A stretch of DNA of 55,553 nt from the NCBI GenBank assembly GCA_016208085.1, contig JACQYT010000040.1, positions 1 through 55,553 of the forward strand. Reading direction: 5' to 3'. Both the position numbers and the translations under genes were made by a program. How positions within the stretch are numbered: the stretch's first letter is position 1; every line of letters begins with the position of its first letter. The DNA is from Elusimicrobiota bacterium. GTDB taxonomy: Bacteria > Elusimicrobiota > Elusimicrobia > Elusimicrobiales > UBA9959. This document shows, piece by piece, positions 34,191-42,339 of the stretch. Below the pieces are notes generated by a model. That model did not search any database. It had not been told where the DNA came from and saw only the letters and a list, made by a program, of their open reading frames with translations.

Positions 34191-35378
34191 GTCATTTCTG
34201 AAGGCTGATTCTATGTAGTTTTCGCGCCAGAGTTTCAGGTATTCCCTCAGGAAACTCTTGTAAAGCGAAAGTATCTTGACATTGCGGAAGTCCAGTATTT
34301 CAAAAGTCCTTGTGAAGACTATGCAGTCGTATCTCCGGCTGCCCGTTTTTTTCATGCAGGGAAAGTAGGCGCTCGGTATATAGCGGGCGTCCATGGCTTC
34401 GCGCTGCAGTTGCGGCGCGTAGGCGTCCAGGATGACCTCTATATAAGCCATGTTCATCTCGTTCAATTTCTGCGCTATGCTTTCAAGCGCCACGGCGGCG
34501 CTTTTTTCTTTAGTGACGCCGCCTATCACCACGCTGTATTTATCCTTCTGGTTGTATTGCAGATAGACCTCGGTGGATTGATCGGGCGTTATAAAGATCA
34601 GATTGGGCTCATGGAAAGGCATGTAGTTGTGCGCGAAAAAACCGTCGCTTTTAAACCTTTTGTAGCGGTTCTTTATAAAGTTCGGCGCCGTAATGGTCTC
34701 CAGGTGCAGCGGCGCAATCCTATTGCGGTTTTCCCGGTAAAGGCTTTTGACCGGGGTGATGACGGCTTTGTCCAGGTTTATCTGCTTGCGGATCAGGTTA
34801 TAGAAAGGCTCTACGTCGGCGATAAGCCGGGGCCGGCATCTCCTTTTCTTAAGCGCTTCCTCGGTAATATAGGCGGAGAAGCAGTGAGTCTCGTTCTCGC
34901 TGACCTTATGGGTATTGGGGAAGATGCCCATCTTTATGAAGCCCAGGCTTTCCGTCAGCCTCTGCGGCGCGTAATTGGCGGTGCGGGTCGTCGCGTAGAC
35001 CGTGTCCACCAGTTTTTTATTATGCGTTATGTCGTCCAGCACCAGCTTCATCATCGTGTAAGCCAGGTCCATCTTCCGGTAATCCTGCGACACCACCGCG
35101 CCGAACGCTTTTGAGATGCGGTATTCCAGGTCCAGCGCGTAGACAAGGCTGGCTATTATCCTGCCTTCGCAATCGGCCACCAGCCAGTAATAGTCGTCGT
35201 TCTCTATGGCGCGGCGCATCTTGTCCTTGTCGGTGATAAGCGAGATGGAATAGTTGCCGCCGTAAACCTCGGCGTAAAGCATCTGCATGCGCCGCATGTC
35301 CTGCACCTTAGCCAGCCGTATCGCGATATCCGGCCTGCCCTCGGTTTTTATTATCAATTCTATTTTTTTTGCCGCCAT
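34188..35378 (-). CDS. GNAT-family acyltransferase with C-terminal extra domain
   Basis: 396 residues. Residues 10-170 form a GNAT domain: IAIRLAKVQDMRRMQMLYAEVYGG at the start, then AVVSQDYRKMDLAYTMMKL, where the acyl-CoA pyrophosphate loop is expected, and NYAPQRLTESLGFIKMGIFPN. The C-terminal 200 residues look like a second, GNAT-like fold without clear motifs (YIEVILDAYAPQLQREAMDA). It is the first gene of the minus-strand set GNAT, LuxE, LuxC-PaaK. It might acylate a protein or small molecule that is handed to LuxE/LuxC; this is inference. Start 35378 sits 29 nt from a perfect 20-bp palindrome shared with the divergent lipoprotein gene. Confidence 0.72.
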   Translation of the reverse strand: MAAKKIELIIKTEGRPDIAIRLAKVQDMRRMQMLYAEVYGGNYSISLITDKDKMRRAIENDDYYWLVADCEGRIIASLVYALDLEYRISKAFGAVVSQDYRKMDLAYTMMKLVLDDITHNKKLVDTVYATTRTANYAPQRLTESLGFIKMGIFPNTHKVSENETHCFSAYITEEALKKRRCRPRLIADVEPFYNLIRKQINLDKAVITPVKSLYRENRNRIAPLHLETITAPNFIKNRYKRFKSDGFFAHNYMPFHEPNLIFITPDQSTEVYLQYNQKDKYSVVIGGVTKEKSAAVALESIAQKLNEMNMAYIEVILDAYAPQLQREAMDARYIPSAYFPCMKKTGSRRYDCIVFTRTFEILDFRNVKILSLYKSFLREYLKLWRENYIESAFRND

Positions 35379-35406
35379 AACGCTCCCCCGTTATTTCAGC
35401 GAAACC

Positions 35407-35426
35407 GCTATATTATATAATATAGC
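35407..35426. promoter_or_regulatory. Perfect 20-bp palindrome with overlapping divergent -10 boxes
   Basis: GCTATATTATATAATATAGC reads the same on both strands and holds TATAAT on the plus strand (35416-35421) and on the minus strand (35412-35417). It lies in the 79-nt gap between the divergent GNAT and lipoprotein genes, so one site could serve or control both. No good -35 boxes are seen. Confidence 0.5.
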
Positions 35427-35457
35427 AAGAATCGGCGGGGCTTTGCATTCGTATTAT

Positions 35458-36225
35458 ATGAGGAACTCCTTACTCCGAACCTATACCCTATACCCTATAC
35501 CCTGTACCCTGCTGTTATTATTCGCCTCCGGTTGCGCCGCTTTCCGGTCCGGGGACGCGCTGGTCTCCAGAAACGACCTTAGAACAATGCTCTCCGACAA
35601 AACCTTAACGCCTTTTGCGGACCTCAAGGTGACCTGGAAAAACTTTCCCTACAAAAGCGCCATTGACACCATCGGAGAAGGCTCTATCTCAAACCCGCCC
35701 AAACATGCTGCCGTGCCCGTTCCGCCGGAAGATCTGGACTGGTTCAGGGAGCGCGCAAAAAGCGTTCTCTCTGACGCCGGCTTATATAGTCCGGAAAAAG
35801 GCTCCGGCGCTTTAGAGCTTGAGCTGACTTCCATTAACCGCTGGGCTTATAAGGAACTCCTGCGGGGCTTTATGGTGGACACGCCTTTTATTTTTATCGT
35901 TCCCGCTTCATTCAAGACCGGTTATCGCCTTGCGGCCGGCTTTGAGACCCCCTCCGGCGCGGCCAGAGTTGAGGAAACAGCCCGGCGCAATACTGTTTTT
36001 CACCTGTTGCTGGTTCCGCTTTATCCCTTCTTCAGCCCCGGCGCGAAAGAAAGCTCGCTGATAAACAACATGCTGTGGAAAACCGCCACGGATATCTACG
36101 GGAAAATGAAGGGGGGATTTGAAAGCGCTCCGGCCGCGCAAGCCGCGCCGGCGCCGGCGGTTTCGCCCCAACCGGATCCTGCCGGCAAAAAAGCCGACGA
36201 AGAGGCGGTTAAAACGGACGATTAG
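35458..36225 (+). CDS. Lipoprotein of unknown function
   Basis: 255 residues from ATG 35458. The signal MRNSLLRTYTLYPIPCTLLLLFASGC gives a lipobox (FASGC). Mature protein has a mixed alpha/beta stretch (LRTMLSDKTLTPFADLKVTW, then DLDWFRERAKSVLSDAG), a hydrophobic segment (FMVDTPFIFIVPASF) and a low-complexity Ala/Pro tail (AAPAPAVSPQP). I know no family. The signal-peptide codons TYTLYPIPCTL are made by a heptamer DNA repeat, (CTATACC)3 CTGTACC (35477-35505). The upstream extension to 35287 would run into the divergent gene and is rejected. Confidence 0.7.
   Translation: MRNSLLRTYTLYPIPCTLLLLFASGCAAFRSGDALVSRNDLRTMLSDKTLTPFADLKVTWKNFPYKSAIDTIGEGSISNPPKHAAVPVPPEDLDWFRERAKSVLSDAGLYSPEKGSGALELELTSINRWAYKELLRGFMVDTPFIFIVPASFKTGYRLAAGFETPSGAARVEETARRNTVFHLLLVPLYPFFSPGAKESSLINNMLWKTATDIYGKMKGGFESAPAAQAAPAPAVSPQPDPAGKKADEEAVKTDD
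35473..35508 (+). repeat. Heptamer repeat inside a lipoprotein signal peptide
   Basis: Three CTATACC units and one CTGTACC unit in a row, preceded by an ACCTATACC-like partial. They encode the h-region entry of the lipoprotein signal. Confidence 0.85.
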
Positions 36226-36255
36226 CCCGAAAATTGCAGGTTGGATATAAGATTC

Positions 36256-36448
36256 ATTAAAAATTTTTGAGGCAAAAATTTTTAATATACCCCGCCCTTT
36301 AGGGCGGGGAAACCTTAGGGCAAGAGTGAGTTTGAGGGAGAAAGAAATTTCTCCCTCATTTCCCTGCCTGCCCTGCCGGCAGGCAGGCGGCAAGGCGTTG
36401 AAGAAAACCCCGTGTCGGGTAGGATAAAATGTTGCTTCAACATTTTAT
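36256..36448 (+). repeat. Multi-hairpin repeat element, copy B
   Basis: Parts in order: ATTAAAAATTTTTGA palindrome (36256-36286); perfect GC hairpin CCCCGCCCT-TT-AGGGCGGGG (36290-36309); linker AAACCTTAGGGCAAGAGTGA; hairpin GAGGGAGAAA-GAAA-TTTCTCCCTC (36334-36357); an inserted CCTGCC/GGCAGG palindrome (36363-36390); linker GAAGAAAACCCCGTGTCGGG; and hairpin ATAAAATGTTG-CTT-CAACATTTTAT (36424-36448). It lies between two convergent genes. Confidence 0.85.
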
Positions 36449-36462
36449 AACGAAAATTCTTT

Positions 36463-36963
36463 CTACTCGTTATCGTCCTCCACGGGAGCCGGTTTTTCCG
36501 GCACCTCCGGCTTTACCTTATCGTCGGATTTTTCTTCGGTTGCCGCGGCCGGAGCCTCTTCTTTGGGGAGGTTGGCCAGCGCTTCTTTTGCGTCAGCCGC
36601 GTAGACGCTGTCGGAATTTTCCCTGAGGAATTTTTCAAGCGCGGCCTTGCCCTCGGCGGTCTCGCCGTTCACAACCAGCTGCGCCGCGCCGGCCAGCTTC
36701 TGCTTTTCTGCGGCAAGTTTTTTCTCCGCCTTATCGGACACCCCGCCTTTCCAGTAAACCGCGTGCGGATCGCTGCTCTGGCTTTTGCCTCTGACGGCGG
36801 CCACGGCGGAAACCCTGTTCTTGGATTCCAGCTTGCCCTGAATTTTGGTTTTAAGGCCTTTCAGCAGGTTCTGAAAGTAGCCCAGCGCCCCGCCCTTGCT
36901 TTCGGCGGCATAGGCAGAATTGACCGCAAGCAGCAAAACCGCGCTCATTATGATTCTTTTCAT
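36463..36963 (-). CDS. Small secreted protein, TPR-like, acidic tail
   Basis: 166 residues. The signal peptide is MKRIIMSAVLLLAVNSAYA. A helical middle (AEKKLAAEKQKLAGAAQLVV, then GKAALEKFLRENSDSVYAADAKEALANL) looks like one tetratricopeptide-type unit, followed by a disordered Glu/Pro/Lys-rich tail. No catalytic motif. Its start codon is about 120 nt beyond the end of the NHL-repeat gene on the same strand, and that protein also ends in TPRs. They may work together in the periplasm, but this is weak inference. Confidence 0.65.
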   Translation of the reverse strand: MKRIIMSAVLLLAVNSAYAAESKGGALGYFQNLLKGLKTKIQGKLESKNRVSAVAAVRGKSQSSDPHAVYWKGGVSDKAEKKLAAEKQKLAGAAQLVVNGETAEGKAALEKFLRENSDSVYAADAKEALANLPKEEAPAAATEEKSDDKVKPEVPEKPAPVEDDNE

Positions 36964-37081
36964 AAATATTGTTCCTCAATCCTAGGGACAGCCCCTGACC
37001 ATATAACTACACTTTAGCACAACTTTTCGCGTTTCGCAATGACTTATTGGTTACACTCCCCGCTATGAAAGCGTCCCGTAA

Positions 37082-40000
37082 CTATTTCAGCAGCATATCC
37101 CCCGTGCTCTTCACTGCCGGGTCCAGCTTGGCGGCCCGCTCCGCGAAGGCCTGCACATCGTCCGTATTGCCCATTTTAACCGAAACGCGGGCAAGATTCA
37201 GCCAGATATTGGCGTCGTAGGGGTCGGCTTTGGTCGCTTTGAAGTAATATTCCTTGGCATCATCGTACTTTTTCTGCCCGAATTTCAAATTACCCATATT
37301 ATTCAATGCCGCGGCATTCACGGGCTCTTTTTTCAGGACTTTGTCGAAATACTCCGCGGCTTCGCTGTCGTTCTCATGCTGGGCTTCAAGTATTCCGAGA
37401 TTCGTATTGGCGTCAATATCGTCCGGGGTGTTCAGCAGTATCTGGCCGTAGTATTTTTTGAAATAATCGTAGCGCGTCTTGCGCATGGCGGCTATGGCGC
37501 CCGTCACCCGCTTCTTGAACGCCGCCTTGTCCAGGGCGGAATCAAATTCCATATCCGGCAAAGTGACCGGGGCAAATTCCTGCAGCGCGGCGTCAACTTC
37601 CACGACTTTCACTTCTCCGGCCGAACGCTTGTAGAGATCCGCCTGATGCTTCACGGAATCGTAGAAATCCTTGCCGGTCATGGTGGCCTCGACGCCCACC
37701 CACCAGGCGTCCTTGTGTTTTATCAGGTACTCCTCGGGCATACCCACTTCCCTGGCGTCGGTCTCTCCGGTACCGACCATAAGAGCTATATGGCCGGGAT
37801 AGTCCAGGATCGCCGAACTGAGGCCCGCTGCCTTGAACATCGAGGCGTAGAGCGCCGTCAGGTCGTCGCAGTCTCCGCTCTTGAGCTTAATTGTGTTCCG
37901 CGGGAATTGCACGGTATCCAGCGTGAATTCGCCGGTGGACTTTTTAAGCGCGAACCCCACCGGGTCCGCCTGGTAGTTTATGCCAAGTTCGCCGAGGCCC
38001 TCCCAGATCATAAGCGCCTCTACGACATTATTGTTGAGGAAGTCCGCTTTTTCCATGAACCTGGTCTTTTCTTCCAGCATGGCTGCCTTCAGCGCGGCGA
38101 TCGGGGTGTCGGCAGCCGTGATGAAGTTGGCCAGGCGGGCCGTCTTATCCCAGATGATGGCGTTCTTAGAAAGCACCTTTACCGGTTTATTCAGGGTGGC
38201 GGTCTTTTCAACTCCGTCCTGGTAATAGGTAAGGGTGAGCTGGCACTGTATCGGGGTATCCTCGTTGATGGTGAGTATCTTGTTGTTCAGGGTGGCCTTG
38301 ATGTCCACGTTCACCCTGGACTGGGGCTGGATTTCGGGCACTATGTCGTCCGAAGGGAAATCCATGAAGTCCTTAAGGAAAACGGACAGTTTCACGTTGC
38401 TGAAGGCGCTGTCGGTATTGTTCCTGACGGCTATCCTGCCTATCGGGTTTTTCTCATAATACTTATAGTTGGCGGAGAAGATATAATTCAGCTCCACCGG
38501 CAGAATCTCCATCGGGGCGACGTTCTTTGAGCCCGGACCGGAATCTTCGCCGCCGGCCGACGCGGATAATCCTGCCGACGCTTCCGCCGGCGCGGCTTCG
38601 GCCTCGGGGCCTTTGAAATAAACGGCCAGCGGCGCAGATTTGGCGCCCAGATCGCCCGTCACGGATACGCCGGCGACGGAGTAATAATAGGTGGTAGCGG
38701 GGGTAAGCGAGGCATCCGAATACTGCGGCTTGTCTACCGCGCCCAGCTTTTTAAACTCCCCGGTTTCGGAGACGGCGCGGAAAACCGCGTAGTTCTTGAC
38801 CCACGGCGTTTTAATGGGATACCAGGCCAGCTTTATCATGGCCATATCAGCCGCCGTGGCGGGATCGAATAACGGCGCTTCCGGCATATAGGAAAGCTCA
38901 AAAGCCATAATCTTGGCGCCTTCGTAATCGGCTATATACAGCTTATTGTCCGCTACCGCCAGGTACTGCGGGCCTTTAAGTTCGCGCTCGCCCATGCCCT
39001 TGGCGAAAAAACTGGAAACGAACTTGCCCTGATTGTCGAAGATCTTCACGCTGTAATCGCCGCGGTCCAGGACGTAAAAATAGCTCTTCCAGTCGTAAGC
39101 GATGGCCGCCGGGTTCTTCAGGTTGCCGGAATCGTCCCAGATGCGCAGGAACTTCCCGGCCCCGTCGGTCACGACCACCTTCTTCAGCCCCGCGTCAAGG
39201 ATATACATGTTCTTGTCGTCGTCCACGCACACGCCGATCGGGTTCTGCAGCGTGATATTGCCCAGCTGAGGGCCCACGGCGAACAGGAACATCCCGTCGG
39301 CGCTGAAAGCCTGCACCCTTTTGTTCCTAGAATCGGCCGTATAGATGTTGCCTACCGAGTTAACGGTTATTCCGGCCGGGCCCTTAAAAAGCCCCTCGTC
39401 GGAACCGCTCTCGCCGAACATATTGGCGTAAGTGCCGTCCGGGTTGAAGAACTGCACCCGGTTATTGCCGGTGTCCGAAACGTAGATCCTGCCCTTGGCG
39501 TCCGTCGTCATGCCTTTCGGGTTCTTAACCTGCCCCGGCTTATTGCCGTACCTGACAAGCGTCGTTTTCTTGCCGGCGTCCCCAAGCCCCGCCAGCTCCT
39601 TTAGCTCCGGCAGGTTGGCTATGACGCTCTGGTCCGGCTTGACGGTGAACACATCGCTTTTATACGGGTATTTCTTGACCGGGCCTTTCAGGTTGAAGCG
39701 ATCCATCGGCTGAGCCCTGGGAAGCTTTTTGGCGGGCCTTGCGCCTTCCAGGTGTATGACCGTCACTTTTTTATTGCCCTCGTCGGCCAGGCAGAGATCG
39801 CCTTCGGCGTTTATTGCGACGTCTCTGAGTTTCGCAAACGCCATCTGGGTCTTGCCCTTGGTGCCGAACACGCCGAGGACTTCCCAGTTCGCCGAGACTT
39901 CGCGCACTTTCCCCTCTTTGCTGTTTATGACATAGAGTATGCCGTATTCGTCTACGGCCAGGCTGTCGTTGGGCATATTGAACTCTTTGATCAGCTTGCC

Positions 40001-40588
40001 GGTCCGGTCGTATTTGAATATAAGCGCGTTGCCTGGATCCGACACATAGATGAACCCGGAGTTATCCAGCGCTATCTGGCCGGGACGGGCTTTGGTTCCA
40101 TCGGCCTTTACGGCCGGAAAATTATAAAGGAAGATGCCGTCGGAATTGAACACTTCTATAGTGGACCTGCCGGTGTTTGAAACATACAGCCTGTCATCCG
40201 GCCCGTAAGCCAGGCCCATGGGTCCGTCCAGCTGCCCCGGCAGGGACCCGCCGCCCGAGAAAGCCCAGAGCAGGGTGCCTTCGGCGTCCAGCACGACCAC
40301 GCGCGAATTGCCCTTGTCGGCGATGTATATCCTGGAATTGCCGACGCTCAGCGCGACGGGCTTTTTCAACGGGGCCAAACTTTTTTTAAACAGCTTTCCC
40401 TCGGCATCGAAGATAAGGACGGCGTTGAGCTTGGCGTCGGCGACAGCCAGCTTGTCTCCCAGTATCGCGATGGCCGAGATCCTGTTGAGGGCCGGGTTGA
40501 TTATCTGGCGCCTAAACTCCACCTTGTCGTACGCGTAGGCGCTGAGCGTGGTTGAAAACAAAATTGTAGAAAGCAGAACTCTTTTCAT
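37082..40588 (-). CDS. Periplasmic NHL-repeat, transglutaminase-like and TPR protein
   Basis: 1168 residues. The signal peptide is MKRVLLSTILFSTTLSAYA. Residues 30-570 hold NHL beta-propeller repeats (variants of GRIYVSDTGNNRVQFFNPDG, about a dozen). Residues 575-660 are fibronectin-like (YYYSVAGVSVTGDLG). Residues 690-800 are a beta domain (IGRIAVRNNTDSAFSNVKLS). Residues about 880-990 are a transglutaminase-like core with Cys in KSGDCDDLTALYASMFKAAG and His in YPGHIALM. The C-terminal 110 residues are TPRs (ALNNMGNLKFGQKKYDDAKEYY). Propeller and TPR suggest a scaffold; the transglutaminase-like centre suggests peptide cleavage or crosslinking. A good promoter lies upstream. Confidence 0.85.
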   Translation of the reverse strand: MKRVLLSTILFSTTLSAYAYDKVEFRRQIINPALNRISAIAILGDKLAVADAKLNAVLIFDAEGKLFKKSLAPLKKPVALSVGNSRIYIADKGNSRVVVLDAEGTLLWAFSGGGSLPGQLDGPMGLAYGPDDRLYVSNTGRSTIEVFNSDGIFLYNFPAVKADGTKARPGQIALDNSGFIYVSDPGNALIFKYDRTGKLIKEFNMPNDSLAVDEYGILYVINSKEGKVREVSANWEVLGVFGTKGKTQMAFAKLRDVAINAEGDLCLADEGNKKVTVIHLEGARPAKKLPRAQPMDRFNLKGPVKKYPYKSDVFTVKPDQSVIANLPELKELAGLGDAGKKTTLVRYGNKPGQVKNPKGMTTDAKGRIYVSDTGNNRVQFFNPDGTYANMFGESGSDEGLFKGPAGITVNSVGNIYTADSRNKRVQAFSADGMFLFAVGPQLGNITLQNPIGVCVDDDKNMYILDAGLKKVVVTDGAGKFLRIWDDSGNLKNPAAIAYDWKSYFYVLDRGDYSVKIFDNQGKFVSSFFAKGMGERELKGPQYLAVADNKLYIADYEGAKIMAFELSYMPEAPLFDPATAADMAMIKLAWYPIKTPWVKNYAVFRAVSETGEFKKLGAVDKPQYSDASLTPATTYYYSVAGVSVTGDLGAKSAPLAVYFKGPEAEAAPAEASAGLSASAGGEDSGPGSKNVAPMEILPVELNYIFSANYKYYEKNPIGRIAVRNNTDSAFSNVKLSVFLKDFMDFPSDDIVPEIQPQSRVNVDIKATLNNKILTINEDTPIQCQLTLTYYQDGVEKTATLNKPVKVLSKNAIIWDKTARLANFITAADTPIAALKAAMLEEKTRFMEKADFLNNNVVEALMIWEGLGELGINYQADPVGFALKKSTGEFTLDTVQFPRNTIKLKSGDCDDLTALYASMFKAAGLSSAILDYPGHIALMVGTGETDAREVGMPEEYLIKHKDAWWVGVEATMTGKDFYDSVKHQADLYKRSAGEVKVVEVDAALQEFAPVTLPDMEFDSALDKAAFKKRVTGAIAAMRKTRYDYFKKYYGQILLNTPDDIDANTNLGILEAQHENDSEAAEYFDKVLKKEPVNAAALNNMGNLKFGQKKYDDAKEYYFKATKADPYDANIWLNLARVSVKMGNTDDVQAFAERAAKLDPAVKSTGDMLLK

Positions 40589-40663
40589 CGGAGCCTCCTG
40601 ACGCTTGTGCGGATATTTCCCAAACCGGCGAATTGCCGGACTTTCGTTTCTGATGTACTTTTT

Positions 40664-40691
40664 ATTATATCTAAAATTCGCGCGAAGTCAA
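40664..40691 (-). promoter_or_regulatory. Sigma-70-type promoter of the NHL/transglutaminase gene
   Basis: On the minus strand TTGACT (40686-40691), a 16-nt spacer and TATAAT (40664-40669) lie about 75 nt before the start codon. The match to consensus is strong. Confidence 0.75.
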
Positions 40692-40772
40692 ACAAAAGTT
40701 TCTGCAAAAGCCGGATCAGACTGTCCCCGCTGGACGCCATGCGTTTTCCCGGGCTTCAGGCGCCGCTTGCTA

Positions 40773-40820
40773 AAAGGGGGCTGCCCCCCTCTTTTTTAAA
40801 GAGGGGCGGGGAGATTTTTA
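40773..40820. terminator. Paired GC/AT hairpins
   Basis: AAGGGGGC-TGCCCCCCT is followed by CCCCTCTTTTTTAAAGAGGGGCGGGG and AGATTTTT. The stems with a T-run could end transcription on the plus strand. They lie just left of the 274-bp inverted-repeat element. Confidence 0.45.
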
Positions 40821-40833
40821 CAGGCCGACATCC

Positions 40834-41107
40834 AGTGTAGTGTCCCGTAAATAACTGGACATTTGGAGGCCCAAGCCTGAGACGAGTTTTAGGCGCGACG
40901 ATTGAGCACTGCTTAAGCAGTGTGAATGAGGAGTAACGACAAAATCGTCCAGGAATGGGCCTCCCCGAAGGGGCCAGCCGCTTTTGGCCTGCGCCTTTGC
41001 GCTGTTCGGCTTACATTACAGGCCTTCAGGCCTGCGCGCCTCACATCGCTTCGGCTCGGCTCAAAATTGACAGGCCAAATGTCCAGTTATTTACGGGACA
41101 CTACACT
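40834..41107. mobile_element. MITE-like element, 33-bp perfect terminal inverted repeats, structured core
   Basis: Ends: AGTGTAGTGTCCCGTAAATA... (40834-40866), repeated inverted without mismatch at 41075-41107. The 274-bp element has no gene. Its left core folds well: GGAGGCCC/GGGCCTCC (40865-40872 with 40957-40964) encloses GCCT/AGGC, GACGATT/AATCGTC (40897-40903 with 40943-40949) and the palindrome CACTGCTTAAGCAGTG (40907-40922). The right core (40977-41063) is a copy of a repeat also present inverted at 53058-53135. The TGTAGTGTC-type end resembles the ends of some IS481/IS3-like elements, but no transposase is here and no clear target duplication is seen. Confidence 0.75.
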
Positions 41108-41118
41108 AGGCGCATGAC

Positions 41119-42339
41119 TCACAAATGTATGAAATCCTGCCGGCCGGTTTCCAGGTACAGCGCCAGCAGCAGATAGTCCCGCAGATGGCGGGTCAGCAGG
41201 AAATTCTCGCGCACGTGTTCGCGGCCGTTTTCGCCCGGTTTTTTAGCGTAGGCTGGCTCGTGCAGCAAACGCTTCATCCAGTAGGCCGTGCCCTCGATGG
41301 TGCGTGTCAGTATGCCGGAGTATTTATGGGTTATCTGCAAAGGTATGCCCCCCACCGCGCCGGCTATCACCGGCTTTCCTTTCCATAACGCCTCCGAAAC
41401 TGTCAGCCCGAAACCTTCCTTCAGCGACTTCTGTAATATTATCGCGGAGGCTCGCTGTATGGCGTTTATTTCAATGTTGCTGGCAGGGGGCAGGCAGAGC
41501 ACGATTATATCGGGGTTACCCTCTGCCGCCGCGCGCGCTTCAGCCAGCACCTGAGCGCCTTCGGGGTCGTCGTCCGCGCCGCCGCCCACCAGCAGCAGCC
41601 GCGCCGTAACGTAAGGCTGTATCTTCTTAAAGGCCCCTATCACGCCCAGCGGGTCTTTCAGCCGGTCAAAGCGTGAAACCTGGCTTATCAGCGGCTTATC
41701 CAGAGGGATATCAAGCCGCCGCATAATATCCGAAACCTCGGCATCGTTCAGTTCCTTGTTTTTGTCGGCCAGCGGGTCTATGGACGGCGGCACCTGGAAC
41801 TGCTTTATCGGCAGTTCCTGGGAGAAGGACGGGGCGGAGATAACAGCGGCGTCGTAACGGGAAACGTAACCCCGCAGGAAATCCCAGACGTCGTCCTGGC
41901 GGTTGGAGAGGTCTATGTGGCAGCGCCACACCCATTTGGCCCCGGCCGGTTTTTTATCTATAAGCCCGGCGGGCTGCGGATCATGTATCAAGGCGATATC
42001 TGAGTTCAGATTCATGGATCCCATGTTGGCTTTAAGCGTGTCACGGTAAAGCTGAAAATCGGCGGCGGTCAATTCCTGGCGCGTGCCGTGGAGTGCGTTG
42101 TGAAACTTCTTGGTGACCGCGTAAAAATCTTCCCCGCCCCTGATAAGTTCCCAGCGCGGATTTATGCCCAACTCCGCCATCATGGGGAGCATGCGATTCA
42201 GTATTTCCGCCACTCCGCCGCCCACCGCCGTGGAATTGACGTTGAGGATGGTTTTACCTTTAAGCCTGGAGGCTATTATTTTAAGCTCGTCTATGGCGCT
42301 GCGGCCCGCCGCCGGCATGTATTCGTCCATCTTAGGCAC
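41119..42339 (-). CDS. treT: Trehalose synthase, glycosyl-transferring type (GT4)
   Basis: 406 residues of GT-B fold. NVNSTAVGGGVAEILNRMLP at the start is the hallmark of TreT-like enzymes, followed by DPQPAGLIDKKP, WRCHIDLSN, SRFDRLKDPLGVIGAFKKI, and KEGFGLTVSEALWKGKPVIA, which supplies the E-x7-E region. TreT joins NDP-glucose and glucose to trehalose in one step, or the reverse. It is the last gene of the minus-strand operon otsA, otsB, DUF5752, treT and overlaps the DUF5752 gene by 8 nt. It gives the cell a second route besides OtsA/OtsB. Confidence 0.85.
   Translation of the reverse strand: MPKMDEYMPAAGRSAIDELKIIASRLKGKTILNVNSTAVGGGVAEILNRMLPMMAELGINPRWELIRGGEDFYAVTKKFHNALHGTRQELTAADFQLYRDTLKANMGSMNLNSDIALIHDPQPAGLIDKKPAGAKWVWRCHIDLSNRQDDVWDFLRGYVSRYDAAVISAPSFSQELPIKQFQVPPSIDPLADKNKELNDAEVSDIMRRLDIPLDKPLISQVSRFDRLKDPLGVIGAFKKIQPYVTARLLLVGGGADDDPEGAQVLAEARAAAEGNPDIIVLCLPPASNIEINAIQRASAIILQKSLKEGFGLTVSEALWKGKPVIAGAVGGIPLQITHKYSGILTRTIEGTAYWMKRLLHEPAYAKKPGENGREHVRENFLLTRHLRDYLLLALYLETGRQDFIHL

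Noticed and set aside
35287-35457. N-terminal extension of the lipoprotein gene
   Set aside because: It runs through the divergent GNAT gene start and the palindromic promoter; the lipoprotein signal begins at 35458.
36363-36390. Possible CRISPR-like repetition around the CCTGCC palindromes and multi-hairpin elements
   Set aside because: Copies are kilobases apart, with no regular spacers and no cas genes; these are dispersed repeats.
37376-38530. 384-codon plus-strand frame opposite the NHL/transglutaminase gene
   Set aside because: A shadow of the minus-strand coding frame; no motif or ribosome site.
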